Part shown: piece after piece, positions 54,500-64,000 of the stretch | Numbering within the stretch: the stretch's first letter is position 1 | Layout of the letters: the number at the start of each line of letters is the position of its first letter | Assembly (NCBI GenBank): GCA_016648135.1 | Contig: JADDOH010000328.1 | Coordinates: 186,001-250,000 of the forward strand | Source: Agrypnia vestita | Taxonomy: Eukaryota; Arthropoda; Insecta; Trichoptera; Phryganeidae | Direction: 5' to 3' | DNA: 64,000 bases | Notes under the pieces: model-generated | Told to the model about the DNA's origin: nothing | Databases searched by the model: none | What the model saw: the letters and a program-made list of their open reading frames with translations, nothing else | Made by a program: the position numbers and the translations under genes

Positions 54500-55190
54500 T
54501 AAGAATAACACTACAGAAGAGATTCAGAAGCGCATAATGAGTGCAAGTCGCTATTACTTCCGCCTCCGAAATCGGATAAAATCCAGACCGCTGGGCTGTC
54601 CAAAAACTTTAAAATATTTGTAAACAAAACACTCATTAGATCAGTGCTCACATACGCAGCTGAGACATAGGTCATGACTAAAGGAACGAGCGAATACTGG
54701 AAGTTTTTGAAAGGAAAATTTTGAGACGTTTATTTGAATCGGTTCTAGATAATCGACTTTGGCGCAGGCAATTGTGATTTCTAGATCAATTGTGATTGTT
54801 AAAACAATGAGCAACGGCGGCCCTCGTAGCCAAGTTCGATTCTCGATGAGGTCACAATTTAATCTTTATGATTTTACAAGCCTAGGTATTTTGTTATGTG
54901 TTTCGCTAATTTAATTGGGTTTCTTGGCCTGTTGATGACTAAAAAAAATACTTGAAAAATTTGTTCAAGGCGCTAAGCACCACAAAGTTTATGAAACTGG
55001 GATGACTTCGGTGGTTGGGCCTTGTGGAAAGAATGACTGAATAACAAATAATGAAGTCCCTGCTGAATACGAGACCAACAGTTAGTTAATGTACTCGAAG
55101 ACTTATCTGGCGAGAGACCGAGACCAGTGAAAGAAGACTCTTGAAGATGCCAAGACCTACCAGGCAAGCGCGTGCAGTGAGCACATTGAA
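54500..55190 (+). pseudogene. Decayed non-LTR retrotransposon C-terminal region interrupted by a SINE
   Basis: Plus strand: EEIQKRIMSASRYYFRLRNR, then in other frames NKTLIRSVLTYAAET and the region corresponding to FERKILRR. After the SINE at 54815-54949 the sequence continues with LRWLGLVERMTE near 55005-55040. This is the order of RTE/L2-type LINE C-termini (IRPVLTYGSETW, LRWAGHVxRM). Stops in every frame. The family differs from the ten-copy element. Confidence 0.55.
54815..54949 (+). mobile_element. tRNA-derived SINE, family 1, copy D, nested in a LINE
   Basis: GGCGGCCCTCGTAGCCAAGT head joined directly to the B-box part AGTTCGATTCTCGATGAGGT: the segment between the A- and B-boxes is deleted. 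Body TTTTACAAGCCTAGGTATTT and end TTCTTGGCCTGTTG follow. Confidence 0.7.
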
Positions 55191-55194
55191 GCGT

Positions 55195-56025
55195 GACTTT
55201 TACGTGAGCATATATTTTGGATAAAAATATCGACGTAAAATATTAGTGTTACAAAATATTATGGTATATTGAAATCTGAATTGTATGATGATAATTGTGA
55301 TGGGAATATTACGAGACATCTTTTATTTCGATTTTTTTCAAGACATATGCTTACGTAAATGTAATGCTTCAATGTTCTCACTGCACGCCCCTGCTACCAG
55401 GGGTTGTACAGTCAACAGTGATGATGATGTTAATGATTATGTCTTCATTAATAAATATTTTTTTACATTAAAAAGCGAACTGATGCTACCTGGATTTCAC
55501 TATTGGATGACAAAGGGAAAATATGTTCAAAAACATTCAGTGAAATATTTGTTCCAAATCCTGGTTTTCTTTTCATCCATCACCAGAATGAGGATTCGAT
55601 ATTGTCTACTAGCCATTTGCTCAAGCTCAACTTAGTAGACATTCTAATGAGAGTATGATTCGGAGGAGAAACCCTCGACCATGTATTTTTTGCCTACCCA
55701 TAAAATTACTTTCATAGTTTAAGTTTCAATGCCTATAAGTCAGCGTTTATTGGTCATATGATTATTATACGCTTAATACATATGCATTATTAAATAAACA
55801 CAAGCATTATGCAGTATGTAAAAAGCCTCTTAGTCACTTCTTACCCTTTATTAACTCGCAACATCTGATATCCATAATATTTGAACAAAAATAGCAGTAA
55901 TCCAAATTCTCTGGTCGGAGGGTAAGAAAGGAGCTGAAATTCGTGGTAGATTTTTATCACAATGTGGGAACAGTTCTTTATCACGTGAATGTTTTTTTTG
56001 TAGATTGAAAGTTAAAAAGTGACCT
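55195..56025. other. No recognisable gene
   Basis: The 116-codon plus-strand frame at 55285-55635 has no domain I recognise and its composition follows that of its surroundings. Otherwise AT-rich. Confidence 0.3.
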
Positions 56026-56029
56026 GATG

Positions 56030-56300
56030 AGTGATGAGTGTGACGCACGAAGAGGGAGCAGGAAACCCGTCAACCTTCATCACACACGACAAGATTCAGC
56101 GAGCTCTTGCAAGAAGCTTCCAGAAAATGTGACATTTGCCATTCTTTGAACATCAGCCATTTTTCTGTCCTGAGGACTGAGGTGGTCAATTTCCCACAGA
56201 CTTGGACTTGCGGGAAGCAGTGCAAAAGTGACTTCGCGACCAACCGAAAACCTTATTATTGGAACAAATACGCAAGCTTGTGGACCGCGGAGGTCTCTAT
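56030..56300. other. GC-richer pocket, candidate conserved noncoding DNA
   Basis: Less AT-rich, non-repetitive in this window. The 65-codon plus frame (56107-56304) is unremarkable. Possible regulatory DNA; weak. Confidence 0.25.
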
Positions 56301-56554
56301 GTAGAGATATAATATAGGTACCTAAATTAACTCCTACATTTGTTTAAACATATTGCAGAACGAAAAGGCAATATAATTATTTACTTGTTCTTGTAATATT
56401 AATCTCTGATTTAATTAATATATTTGCTTTTATTAACTCTACCCACATTTAACTATTTATATGGCACAAATTGCTCTCCAAGGGCGGATTACTTATACTA
56501 TACAGGCTTATTCGGAAAACATTAATAACCTCGCAGAACTATATTTCTGCCTTA

Positions 56555-56739
56555 ATTATGAGTCCAAGCTATCATGACCTTTTTTTTCGTAATCGATATA
56601 AGTTACTGTAATGATAGTCCAACGTTTTAAAAAAATAAGTCAGAAATATTGAAAAAAAAAAAATGCAAACTTTGATTTCGCATATCTCCATAACTATTGA
56701 TATTAGGTCATGATAGCTTGAATATTTTCGACTCATAAT
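56555..56739. mobile_element. Foldback MITE-like element
   Basis: ATTATGAGTC and AAGCTATCATGACCT (56555-56580) recur inverted at 56705-56739, with a 10-nt insertion between the two blocks on the right. The interior (GTTACTGTAATGATAGTCCA and an ATATTGAAAAA segment) resembles 14940-15020. Confidence 0.55.
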
Positions 56740-57184
56740 CAAGGCACAAATTAATCCTGAGAGTTTATTAATGTTTTCCAAATAACCCTGTATAGAAGAA
56801 GAAGAAAAATTCATTACCAGCACGATAAAAGTTTAGCAAAGCAGCCAAAACAATGTTGAGATCTACCAGAGGTGACGTCTACTGTGTCCCACAAAAAAAA
56901 AATGCTTTTTAATTTCTAATATATATACAGCCGTATTCTGAAATACGCAATATTGCTATTTCTGTACCTTAACAGTTATTATATAACATTTCAATGCTGC
57001 CAATTTGATGTTCTAAGTTTCAGAGGTTTGAAATGAAAGAATTCAATCAATCAGAAATCTTTAAAATGTAAACAAATGTCAAGTTATTCACAATTATGAA
57101 TATTGAGCTTTATAATTGATTGAACTCATTATTTTCAAAAGTGTCAAACTTAAAACTTCAAAACTGGCGGCATTATAATAGTAT

Positions 57185-57520
57185 ATAATAAATTTTTATT
57201 TATTTATTTATTTAAAAATCCTTGTTTACAAATAAGATACTTAATACTAATTTAACAATAAAACATAAGATAAAACATAAGATAATTTACACATTTTTTT
57301 GTTTTGTTTAATTTGTGGATTATGCCACTCTACTAGGCTACGCCTGTCCCAGAGTGGCGTTATAGCACACAATTATAATGTTTTTTTCGAGTTCGTCAGT
57401 AGTATTTATTTTCATAAGGTAGTTATTATGTATCTATAGAGTATCAAGTGGAATGTTAGTGAAAGTTGAGTTAGTCATAAGTCCAAGTGTAAATATGTGT
57501 AGAATAATTGTTTAATGTAA
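57185..57520 (-). mobile_element. LINE 3' end with (AAAT)n tail, copy B
   Basis: Closely matches 12961-13290, including GCCACTCTACTAGGCTACGC, CCTGTCCCAGAGTGGCGTTA and TCATAAGTCCAAGTGTAAAT, and the terminal (ATTT)n on the plus strand. A further LINE-tail-like piece with an ATTTATTTATTT start lies at 57720-57860. Confidence 0.5.
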
Positions 57521-57524
57521 AAAG

Positions 57525-58355
57525 GGTTAAAGTTTTGTTTAAGATTATTTTTTTATTTTCCTTAATTAATTAATTAATTTATATAGGTATATATTTTTAT
57601 TTAAAGACATTATTAAATTTCAAGATACACAAAGAGCAATATTGCTTATTTCAGAATACGGTTGATAATATTTGGATATAGGTATTGCTTTACATGGTTG
57701 TGTAATTTTGAATTGGTGCGTTACTAATTTTATTTATTTATTTCAATGCTTTACATAAAATTAATTTAGGTGTATAATTTTATTAATTGTACTAGCCTGT
57801 CTCCCTAGAAAACTGTGTTGAGACAGGGAAAGTTTATAATTTTAATTTAATTAGTTGCAAGTTTCTGCCACAAATAACATAGTTTACATGGAATCATGAT
57901 TAAAGTGTGTTTCTTGGCTTGACATTTAAAGTGTCACTTTTTTGGAAGAGTATCCCAATAAATGATCAACAAAAATCTCTCTTATCCAAATTTTATTTAT
58001 AGATTGTGCATTTTTCGGATAATTAATTTTGAAACATTTTCAAGTGTTGTAAGTTATGCGAGTACAATACTATGACTGTTCACCGCTATAGGAAAAATAT
58101 TGTAAAAATTTGTCGATAAACAAAGAAAAAACTTGCATAGTCCGCTAACGCAGAGGTTCCTAACCGACGTACCGCGAACGATTGGGAAGTGTGTCACGTG
58201 ACTTCTTTTAAATGGATTTAAAAAATAAATTGTTCTCAATTAAATTGATAATAAGGCGTCCTGTTTTTACTTTTAAAGATGCCTTTAAAGATACCTGCGA
58301 AGAAAAATTTTTAGGTACCTACTGATGAGACATTCAGTGCGTCGTATAATTTGTT
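57525..58355. other. No recognisable gene
   Basis: AT-rich, with a possible short LINE tail at about 57720-57860 (AT repeat then CCTGTCTCCC...GAGACAGGG). Confidence 0.3.
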
Positions 58356-58364
58356 TTTACTCAC

Positions 58365-58650
58365 TTACTTACCATCACGCCATTTCCCCGCGGGGGTGAG
58401 GATAGAGTGCTACACTCTTCTGACCTGAGAAATCCCTGACGATGTTTGAGGCTCATAACAGGACAATCTTCCAATATCTGGTTAATCTGGTCATGCCACG
58501 TCTTACGCCATCAACACTTGCATCATATCTTTCTGACCAATCTTTCCTCATTCAATTGCTCAACATGCCCAAACCATCTAAGCGAGCCTTTTTTGATTAT
58601 ATCATCTATGATACATAATATTAGCTCTACATTCTTTTATTTTAATCTAT
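58365..58650 (-). mobile_element. RTE-like LINE, truncated copy with tail
   Basis: The plus strand starts with CACTTACTTACCATCACGCC, the complement of the stop region and (AAGT)n tail. It continues through the complement of CQ/DRRVW-like, DQINQI, GHVERMN-equivalent and down to 58650, with internal deletions (the RGRPRK block is lost near 58505). Old copy. Confidence 0.8.
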
Positions 58651-58859
58651 CATAAATTATTTTTTTAAATAATTTGAGAAGTGTATTGTGATTCCAAAGA
58701 GGTTGGGAACTACTGCACCAATGAATCCTCAAAACCTTTTGTTATTAAGAGAGGATATCTGACCACTTGGTTATTATTTATTTAATGAAGCATTTTGAAA
58801 ACTGCCTTATTATATCAGTTTTTTCGTTGCTTGGCAACTTGCTACTGTCAATTATTTAC

Positions 58860-59130
58860 ATCAACGAGCACACACACATGCATGCGTCGGAGGGGCGAGG
58901 TGTCGCCGCCCCGCTCCAGCGCGCCCCCAACGAGGGTGGTGGTAGATTTGTTTTTCGGGGCAAACAGTCCGACCTCATAATGGATCCCGTCGGAAGGGAT
59001 GATGTCAGCGACGGCTGGAAAGTTGTGATTTTAAAAAGCTTAAACAGATTACGGCGTTACGAAACTAAATTTATAATACGGAACTTTTAAAAAATATGCG
59101 TAATCAGCGCATCAGAACGCCCTCTAGTTA
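58860..59130. other. GC-rich pocket, candidate conserved noncoding DNA
   Basis: ACACACACATGCATGCGTCG then a GC-rich stretch to about 59020. Overlapping short frames in two phases have no recognisable similarity. Possible regulatory sequence. Confidence 0.3.
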
Positions 59131-59284
59131 ATATTGGAATAATTGGCGATAGCTTTTTAAATTGTTAAAGCTTTTGCAAATCTGAATTTATAGATACTAT
59201 CAGTCTACATAATCTGTAGTTTTCTATTGTCTCTAAATATATCAACGAGATTATCTAGAAAATGGCAGATCATATATTATTATC

Positions 59285-59445
59285 TATATTCAAGAACACA
59301 TTCATATTTGTGAAGTGGTAATTTTTCAGAACAAAGTTTTGTGAAATTTTTAAAACAAAATTAATTAATCAATTAGAAAAACATATAGAAAAATCTAATT
59401 CAAGATTTCTATATGTCTTTCTAATTGATTAATTAATTAGGTTTT
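59285..59445 (-). repeat. Palindromic repeat related to 45.0-45.2 kb
   Basis: AATTAATTAATCAATTAGAA...ATATAGAAA and its inverted partner around 59400 form a near-perfect palindrome. To its left (59285-59340) the minus strand reads GTTCTGAAAAATTACCACTT and GAATGTGTTCTTGAATATAG, shared with 45179-45225. It lacks the tRNA-like insert of the 45 kb copy. Confidence 0.55.
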
Positions 59446-59449
59446 TTAC

Positions 59450-59735
59450 TATTATTTACTCTTTAATTTTTTTAATAATTATTTTAATAGTTTATATCTA
59501 AAGCAACTAATTTTCTCGCCTCTTTTAGGAGCACTAGGCAAAGTACCTATAATGTTACATTGTGATAATGTCAGTAATAAAACTTCACAGATTGGGACAC
59601 GGGTCTACTTATCAGATATTTTTTCTAATTCACAAATCAGTTTTAAGCAATCTCTGTCTGATAAATGCAATAGTTTGTTAACTATGTAATTATTAGTACA
59701 CATTACATTTATCTTTTGTATTTATTACTTGAGTT
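59450..59735. other. No recognisable gene or repeat
   Basis: AT-rich left flank of the RTE copy. Confidence 0.25.
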
Positions 59736-59737
59736 TG

Positions 59738-61173
59738 TTTTACACTGTTGTTATCATGCCTCTCTACAAAGGAAAAGGGTCGAGATTGGAATGCGGGAAC
59801 TACAGGGCAATCAGCCTTTTAAGCTCGGTTGGCAAACTTTATGGAAGAATTTTGATAGAAAGAGGTAAGGTCGATGACGAAAGAAAAGGTATGGGACGTG
59901 CAAGGAGCCTTTGTGGGTGGAAGAGGATGCATGGATCAGATATTCTCTCTACGAGTGTTGACGGAAAAGTTTTTAGCGAAAAACCAAAAACTTTTCTGTG
60001 CATTTGTAGATCTGCAAAAGGCTTATGATAGGGTTATAAGAGGAAGGTTATGGAAGGTACTCTCTGATTACAAGGTGAACAGTAAACTTACAGACGCAGT
60101 TGCATCCCTTTACGAGGGGAGTACTGCGTGTGTAAGAATCAATGGATCTTTCACACCGTGGTTTGATATAACAAAAGGTGTCAAACAGGGTTGCGTAATG
60201 TCTCCATGGCTGTTCAACTTGTATATGGATAATTGTGTGAAAGAACTGGAATGTATGAATATAGGAGCGAAAATGAATGATTTGATTGTATGCTGTTTAC
60301 TGTACGCGGATGATGCGGTATTAATAGCAAATAGCGAACAAGACCTACAAAGTCTAGTTAGCAGGATGTATGATGTATGCAAGGAAAGTGACCTTATTAT
60401 GAATGTAAAGAAGTCAAAAGTAATGGTATTCGAGAAGGAGGAAAGTAAGACAACGTGTGAAATACTAGTAGGCAATGAATGTTTGGAACAAGTAGATGAG
60501 TTTGTGTACTTGGGAAGTATGTTCGATAGAAGAGGGAATGTTGAGAAAGATATAGAGAGGAGAGTGACTGCCGGGAATAGGGTGAACGGTGCTTTGAATG
60601 CAATAATTTCTAATAGAAATATGTCTACCGAGGCAAAACTGGCGGTACATAATGGAGTTCTGGTACCGACACTAATGTATGGAAGTGAAGCCTGGAGCTG
60701 GCAGAAGAGTAATTGTAAGTAAGTAATAAAAAGAGTAATAAAAAGTAGATTGAATGCAGTGGAGATGAGGTCCCTTAGACGTATGTGTGGTAAATCCATG
60801 TATGATAGAGTAAAGAATGAAGATATTAGTAATGAATGTAAAGCTGATCGTAGCATAATACAGAGAATAAAAATAGGGTCGCTCAGGTGGTTTGGGCATG
60901 TTGAGCGAATGAATGAGGAAAGAATGGTAAGAAAGATATATGATGCAAGTGTTGACGGCGCCAGAAAGAGAGGGCGACCACGGAAGACGTGGCATGACCA
61001 GATTAACCAGATACTGGAAGATGGTACTGTTAGAAGTCTGAACAACCGTCGAGCTTGCACGCGAAGATGTATGAATGTAGACGAAGCGAAAGTTGTATGT
61101 CAAGACAGAAGAGTATGGCACTCTATCCTCTCTGCCTACCCCCTCGGGGAAACGGCGTGATGGTAAGTAAGTT
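59738..61173 (+). mobile_element. RTE-like LINE, longest copy
   Basis: About 1.43 kb, 5'-truncated just before the first RT block, with the stop codon (61158-61160), TGGT and an (AAGT)n tail. It diverges clearly from the 36/49 kb pair, so at least two subfamilies are present. No endonuclease domain in the window. Confidence 0.9.
59741..61160 (+). pseudogene. Reverse transcriptase and C-terminal region (RTE-like), broken twice
   Basis: Frame 1 (to about 59875): VIMPLYKGKGSRLECGNYRA and ISLLSSVGKLYGRILIER, RT motif 0-1. After a frameshift near 59865 the main frame (59874-60722) has GAFVGGRGCMDQIFSLR, AFVDLQKAYDRV (motif A, catalytic D), KGVKQGCVMSPWLFNLYMDN (motif B) and LLYADDAVLIAN (motif C). 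Then come the MNVKKSKVMVFE, YLGSMFDRRGNVEKDIERR and LMYGSEAW blocks. A net 27-nt insertion near 60710-60740, with duplicated GTAATAAAAA, introduces TAA at 60720-60722. The frame then resumes as SRLNAVEMRSLRR, RWFGHVERMNEERM, RGRPRKTWHDQINQI and ILSAYPLGETA. Catalytic residues remain, but the coding frame is interrupted and the 5' end is missing. Confidence 0.9.
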
Positions 61174-61294
61174 AAATTATTAATTTAAATTGTACTATGG
61201 TTCTAATTTGTTCTATTTTATAACTTAAATATAATATTATGTTGTTCTATTTTTACTTTATATTTATGTGCATTATTTTTGTTTATTTCATTTA

Positions 61295-61420
61295 TTTATT
61301 TATTTTATTTATGTAGGTATGTTATCACAATTAAAATAATACTTTTTTACATTTTGCTTATAACGCTCCACAAGGTGAAACCTATTCTGGGGCAGATATA
61401 AGTAACAATTTAATAGTTTA
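61295..61420 (-). mobile_element. LINE 3' end (NRFHLV family), copy 2
   Basis: The minus strand reads CYLYLPQNRFHLVERYKQN and NVKKYYFNCDNIPT, then an AAATAAATAAAT run. It matches 31485-31640. It lies about 120 bp from the RTE copy and belongs to another family. Confidence 0.5.
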
Positions 61421-61424
61421 ATAA

Positions 61425-62925
61425 TATAATACAATACAATATAATACAACAGAAAAGAAAAATAGATATCAAAAAAAAAATATAAAAAAAAAAACATAAA
61501 TGAATAGAAATATAAAAGATAGGATCAAATTATATAATATAGTAAAAAGAGTTATAATACAAATATGAAATATTAAATCATAAGTGGGTCATATCCTCAG
61601 CATATTTTGTTTATGGTACCTACCTTGTACCGTAAAGAAATTGAATGAATAATTTTATGTTAATTATCAAAAAAAATTGAAATTTGAAGTGAAATTTTAT
61701 ATATTATGAAGTAAATAGAATATATCCATCCAAAAGGAAATATAAATAATGATAAAAATAAACACAGCATTATTTCACAATAAGTTTTTGCAATTTCAGT
61801 AATATGAATTTGCCATTAGGAAATAAAACAGATTTGTTACCACAACACAATCAATAGAAGGTTTCTCTTAAATGTAAGCAAGCCTTCATGAAATATGCCT
61901 ACAAATTCAGTGTACTCCTTGCCAAGTCTGTATAGCCTGGGCAATGGTAAGCGAATGTGATAGCGAGAATAATATCAAAGCTTCGAAGTTACTGAGAAAG
62001 TATCTTACAGTTTCCTGGATGTTTTACTTTCTTAAATGAATCAACTATTTTGCATGTCCAACGTAGGTTATTTAATTTCATTCTATTCTAGAAAGTTATG
62101 AATCATCAAATAGGTATTATGTTTGAAAAATAAGATTTATTCATTTTTAATTACTAAATTTCACCCAGTAATAATATTAATTACCATAATAATTAGTCAA
62201 AATATAATATTTTGTGAATTAGTTGTCTGAATAAACCGTTTGAATTGAAATTTGAGGTAACAAATATAAACATGAATGCATATTTATGATGGTCAGAACT
62301 GCTATTTAATACAATAACGTTATATTATACTTTTATTTTAGTGTACCGATGATTTTTAACTTAGGTTTAATTGTTGTCAGACATATGGAAATAAAAACAC
62401 TTGTTTTTTATGTTCTATCTTTTTAGTTTTCTGAGACATGTTTTAATAGGACATAATGCCCACAATAATTATGATGATTATGGAGTTCTCCTGACATGCT
62501 CCTGAATTATTAGTCATAATCTAATATACAATTATACATATTTATTAACAGAAGTTAATAAATATCCTATTGGAAGACGTATTTTTAATTCGAATCTGAA
62601 TGAAAATACCCCATAATAATAATTCCGTTGTCCAGTAACATCTTAGAATCTAATAGCTGATCTCATTCCGTTTTCACAATTAGTATGATTCAAAATTGTT
62701 ACTAAATGCAATGAAAATATTGAATTTGTGCTTTTTTAATAAAATACTTTGAATTAGATTTTTAAAAAAATATTTAGATTTTTATGTAATATTTCAATTT
62801 ACTGAAACTTAAAACTAACAAGTGCATCCCTTACTATATCGCATACTTATGTCATTCGTTTTAATCATTAATCAAAATATACAATTCTCTATGTTATCAA
62901 TGTTATCAAGACGCTACGCTAACCG
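61425..62925. other. No recognisable gene or repeat
   Basis: AT-rich DNA with A-rich runs near 61460-61500. Nothing assignable. Confidence 0.3.
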
Positions 62926-62929
62926 TTCT

Positions 62930-62998
62930 CTTTCATCCTTAATTGGGGGCTGAATAATATATATTAAAGGTACTTCATTTTTGACGGGTCATAGCTAG
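62930..62998 (+). mobile_element. Helitron-like family B, terminal piece
   Basis: CTTCATTTTTGACGGGTCAT and GCTAG (CTAG 62995-62998) match the 3' end of the 5.4 kb copy. The following base is C and not T, and one arm of the hairpin is weakened, so only a decayed end remains. Confidence 0.4.
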
Positions 62999-63059
62999 CA
63001 TTAGACTAAAATATTTTTGAAATCACACAAAGCGATCTGTGAGTCAATAAAGGTTGAAA

Positions 63060-63840
63060 CAATAGAAAGTGAAGGTACGCGTCGGCGGTATTGAAAAAAA
63101 TAAATAAAAGTGTCGCAACTAAATATGAGGCCGTATCAATCTGTCGGCGTAGCACCGGCGCGGCGCGCTGCAGGCCCGGCGCGGCTAGGAGCACAGCGCG
63201 ACGCGCACAGTTGTCAATAATAAATAACCGGTCGTTACTCCTAACAAACCCGCGCCCCACATCGGCAACACCCAAAGCTCGCTTCGGTTAACCCTGTCTG
63301 CTCCGCCAAACCAGACCCGACCCTAAATTTACAAGAAAGGGGGACCTTCCTATTCAAAACTAGAGGGTTAAAACTACATCCTCCCGCCGTCCTAAATACA
63401 GACCGCTCTCCGTACCCGAATAAAACTCGCCGGAGTACTTAGAAAGCTTTATAAATACCCACGTCGGGGAACCATAATCAATTACGGACTAGATTTGGTT
63501 TAGCCGGGTATATTTGGCACAAAAATGGCTCACACGACCGAAGCAGGAGGTTTTGGGTAGCCTCTATGGCCAGAATTTCACCGCACCGAGTGTGGCGACA
63601 GGGACGGAACGCGCTAAATGATCTTCCGTCTCCTTCCTCCGCTAGGGCACCGAATATTCATTTGTTAATGACGTAATTGATACTTTTGAAGAGTACGCAC
63701 TTTTATGTCGGGACCCGCTTAAAGGCCGTATTCATTTGCCAGATATAAGGTCACCTGTAGCAGGGTGACTCTGGGGGGGAGGGGAGCCCCTGCTCCATTC
63801 TCACTCGCAAACATTCAACTCTCGGCTACTTAGACAATTT
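63060..63840. other. Longest GC-rich block in the window, candidate regulatory DNA
   Basis: About 780 bp of non-repetitive, GC-richer sequence reaching toward the window end. Motifs include TTGTCAATAATAAATAA (63212-63228), GGCCGGTCG-like CCGGTCG, AAAATGGCTCACAC and TTGTTAATGACGTAATTGAT (63662-63681). Overlapping open frames on both strands at 63006-63291 are Arg/Ala-rich and look like GC artefacts. A promoter, enhancer or conserved element of a neighbouring gene is possible. Confidence 0.4.
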
Positions 63841-64000
63841 ATTTTATTTTATTTATTGATTTATTTATTAAGAAATCTTAACAGTTTTTTAATATAAAAG
63901 CATAGCGTTCGTTTCATAAACCAATTGAAAAGATTCACAGATGTTAAGAACAAAGTTACATAAGTTATTTTTAAGTTAATTATTTTAAATTAAATTAATG

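Noticed and set aside
60110..61060. 316-codon minus-strand open frame
   Set aside because: Antisense to the well-supported reverse transcriptase; Ser/Leu/Thr-rich composition is typical of a shadow frame.
63006..63291. Overlapping Arg/Ala-rich open frames on both strands
   Set aside because: Their openness follows from high GC content; neither has a recognisable domain or a supporting context.

Overview
This 64 kb window looks like AT-rich insect nuclear DNA, most probably from a moth or butterfly. That assignment is an inference from the mixture of cecropia-type mariners, Helitrons, tRNA-headed SINEs and RTE-like LINEs. I find no convincing host protein-coding gene, rRNA or functional tRNA gene. 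The recognisable reading frames belong to transposable elements, and every one is truncated or broken. The window therefore reads as intergenic or long-intron DNA full of old and young insertions, between short GC-richer pockets that may be conserved regulatory DNA.

Layout. 0-10 kb: SINE fragments, a 51-bp-arm hairpin, hammerhead-like motifs of Penelope type, a 0.63 kb MITE, a Helitron-like end and a decayed reverse-transcriptase fragment, then three copies of a second SINE. 10-11.3 kb: a mariner with intact ends and a broken transposase. 12-20.3 kb: a palindromic MITE, a LINE tail, RTE remnants, and two oppositely oriented LTRs that both keep heat-shock-element-like sites. 22-31 kb: LINE tails, a Helitron carrying a 130-bp tandem repeat, an internally deleted mariner and Penelope-like foldbacks. 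31-37 kb: several LINE 3' ends and a long RTE-like copy on the minus strand. 37-46 kb: a Penelope-like foldback, a 115-bp tandem array, a Penelope endonuclease (GIY-YIG) remnant beside a hammerhead-like motif, and a TIR element with a tRNA-like segment. 46-54 kb: more MITEs, a near twin of the 36 kb RTE copy, a perfect 31-bp foldback around a hammerhead-like motif, and a second mariner. 54-64 kb: nested LINE/SINE remnants, the longest RTE copy, LINE tails and a GC-rich terminal block.

The main active families appear to have been: (a) an RTE-like LINE (ten copies), whose stop codon lies about 4 nt before a tetranucleotide tail; (b) a Penelope-like element (about nine pieces), with hammerhead-like motifs often arranged as inverted pairs; (c) two tRNA-derived SINEs; (d) cecropia-type mariner (two full-length copies with different lesions); (e) Helitrons ending in CTAG between A and T. 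The GC-richer pockets contain homeodomain-like motifs and are the best candidates for host function, but sequence alone cannot prove it.
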